The notes beneath the pieces were generated by a model that made no database searches, had not been told where the DNA came from, and saw only the letters and a list, made by a program, of their open reading frames with translations. Positions 35,732 through 36,102 of a stretch of DNA of 36,102 nucleotides are shown here, piece by piece. Positions within the stretch are counted from its first letter, which is position 1. Every line of letters begins with the position of its first letter. Position numbers and translations under genes: made by a program. Source of the stretch: Leptolyngbyaceae cyanobacterium MP9P1.79. Lineage in GTDB: Bacteria; Cyanobacteriota; Cyanobacteriia; JARCMD01. The DNA lies in assembly GCA_030248885.1 (NCBI GenBank), contig JARCMD010000061.1, positions 1 to 36,102 of the forward strand, given 5' to 3'.

Positions 35732-36102
35732 AACACCTCATTTAGATAAATGGAAGGGGCTAAATAAAAACGATCGCCCTCAATGAAAAACGATCGTCCT
35801 ATCACCCTAATTCTTCCCATCTAATCAGAGTTTGAGATCCCTGGCTAATCCATCGCCTCCCCTACTGACGCACTAATCACAACAATTTGCACGTCTAGTA
35901 GTCTGTCAATCATTAATTAACGTGTAGCTGAAAGCTGGGTGGTTAGTGGGAGTTAAATTTTGAGAGTCTTCGACCCCTCAAAATTTTCTTGACAGAACAC
36001 TAATTAGTAGTCTGTCAATCATTAATTGACGGGTAGCTGAAAGCCGGGAGGTTAGTTGGAGTTAAATTTTGAGGGTCTTCGACCCCTCAAAATTTTCTTG
36101 AC
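35732..36102. other. Gene-free end of the window
   Basis: After about 160 nt with only scattered CGATCG words and no clear promoter, two tandem copies of a 109-110 bp inverted-repeat element run to the window edge. No coding frame of interest. Confidence 0.6.
35895..36102. mobile_element. Tandem pair of ~109-bp MITE-like elements, second cut by window
   Basis: Copy 1 covers 35895-36002 and copy 2 starts at 36005. Each begins TAGTAGTCTGTCAATCATTA; copy 1 ends TTGACAGAACACTA, whose complement TAGTGTTCTGTCAA matches the start at 12 of 14 positions. The ends are thus inverted repeats bounded by TA, as with IS630/mariner-type insertions. Inside is a hairpin AAATTTTGAG/CTCAAAATTT (35955-35964 with 35977-35986; again from 36064). 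The copies differ at several bases and by one G. No transposase is encoded. Confidence 0.8.

Noticed and set aside
35895-36102. CRISPR array
   Set aside because: The repeats abut with no unique spacers, are 109-110 bp long and have transposon-like inverted ends; no cas genes are in the window.
1-36102. tRNA, rRNA or riboswitch genes
   Set aside because: I read the intergenic regions and found no cloverleaf with a T-loop GTTCRA pattern, no rRNA and no known riboswitch core; a covariance-model scan would be decisive.

Overview
The window looks like the chromosome of a cyanobacterium, probably filamentous or Leptolyngbya/Oscillatoriales-like (the clade is an inference). The beta-prime subunit of RNA polymerase is split into rpoC1 and rpoC2. 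The order hisD / rpsT-tatD-rpoB-rpoC1-rpoC2 is the usual cyanobacterial one. HIP1-type GCGATCGC and CGATCG words are everywhere. There are several cyanobacteria-typical families: DUF3352, DUF928, a GUN4-domain protein, XisH/XisI and WD40 proteins with an 'LGG' N-terminal module. I found no rRNA, tRNA, CRISPR array, prophage or transposase gene.

Layout. 1-2.4 kb: a bifunctional Rel (p)ppGpp enzyme read leftward, with a hairpin repeat just beyond its stop. 2.4-3.1 kb: gene-free DNA with a 137-bp miniature inverted-repeat element. 3.1-7.3 kb: three rightward genes: a seven-bladed WD40 protein, a GUN4-domain protein with the same kind of N-terminal module, and a membrane-anchored DUF3352 protein. 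7.3-10.9 kb: three leftward genes: a peptide-type ABC permease, a DUF928 protein and hisD. 11.2-22.4 kb: rpsT, tatD, rpoB, rpoC1 and rpoC2, with a near-consensus promoter before rpoB and a strong terminator after rpoC2. 22.5-24.2 kb: a xisH gene broken by an in-frame stop, an intact xisI, and a lone nucleotidyltransferase-fold protein. 24.2-27.3 kb: ppk1 and sodB, leftward. 27.5-31 kb: a diacylglycerol-kinase-type lipid kinase, a cyclic-nucleotide-binding/DUF1003 membrane protein, an 884-nt gene-free stretch and a small outer-membrane barrel protein. 31-35.7 kb: hemB, a methyltransferase, a stand-alone M41-like HEAGH protein, a secreted pentapeptide-repeat protein and an HELGH membrane protein. 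The window ends inside a tandem pair of ~109-bp inverted-repeat elements.

How it fits together. Most of the window is housekeeping: stringent response, translation and transcription, histidine and tetrapyrrole synthesis, polyphosphate, superoxide defence. The less ordinary parts are: (i) the adjacent WD40 and GUN4 proteins sharing one N-terminal adaptor module, separated by an octamer tandem repeat that leaves no Shine-Dalgarno; (ii) two copies of a hairpin repeat whose loop is inverted in one copy relative to an identical flank; (iii) an intrinsic-terminator-like hairpin between rpoC1 and rpoC2; (iv) a very acidic, repeat-derived RpoC2 tail; (v) two different membrane zinc-peptidase-motif proteins close together; and (vi) the nonsense-disrupted xisH. 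I did not find a clear new multi-gene defence or biosynthetic system; the shared LGG module on WD40 and GUN4 effectors is the best candidate for an under-described one.
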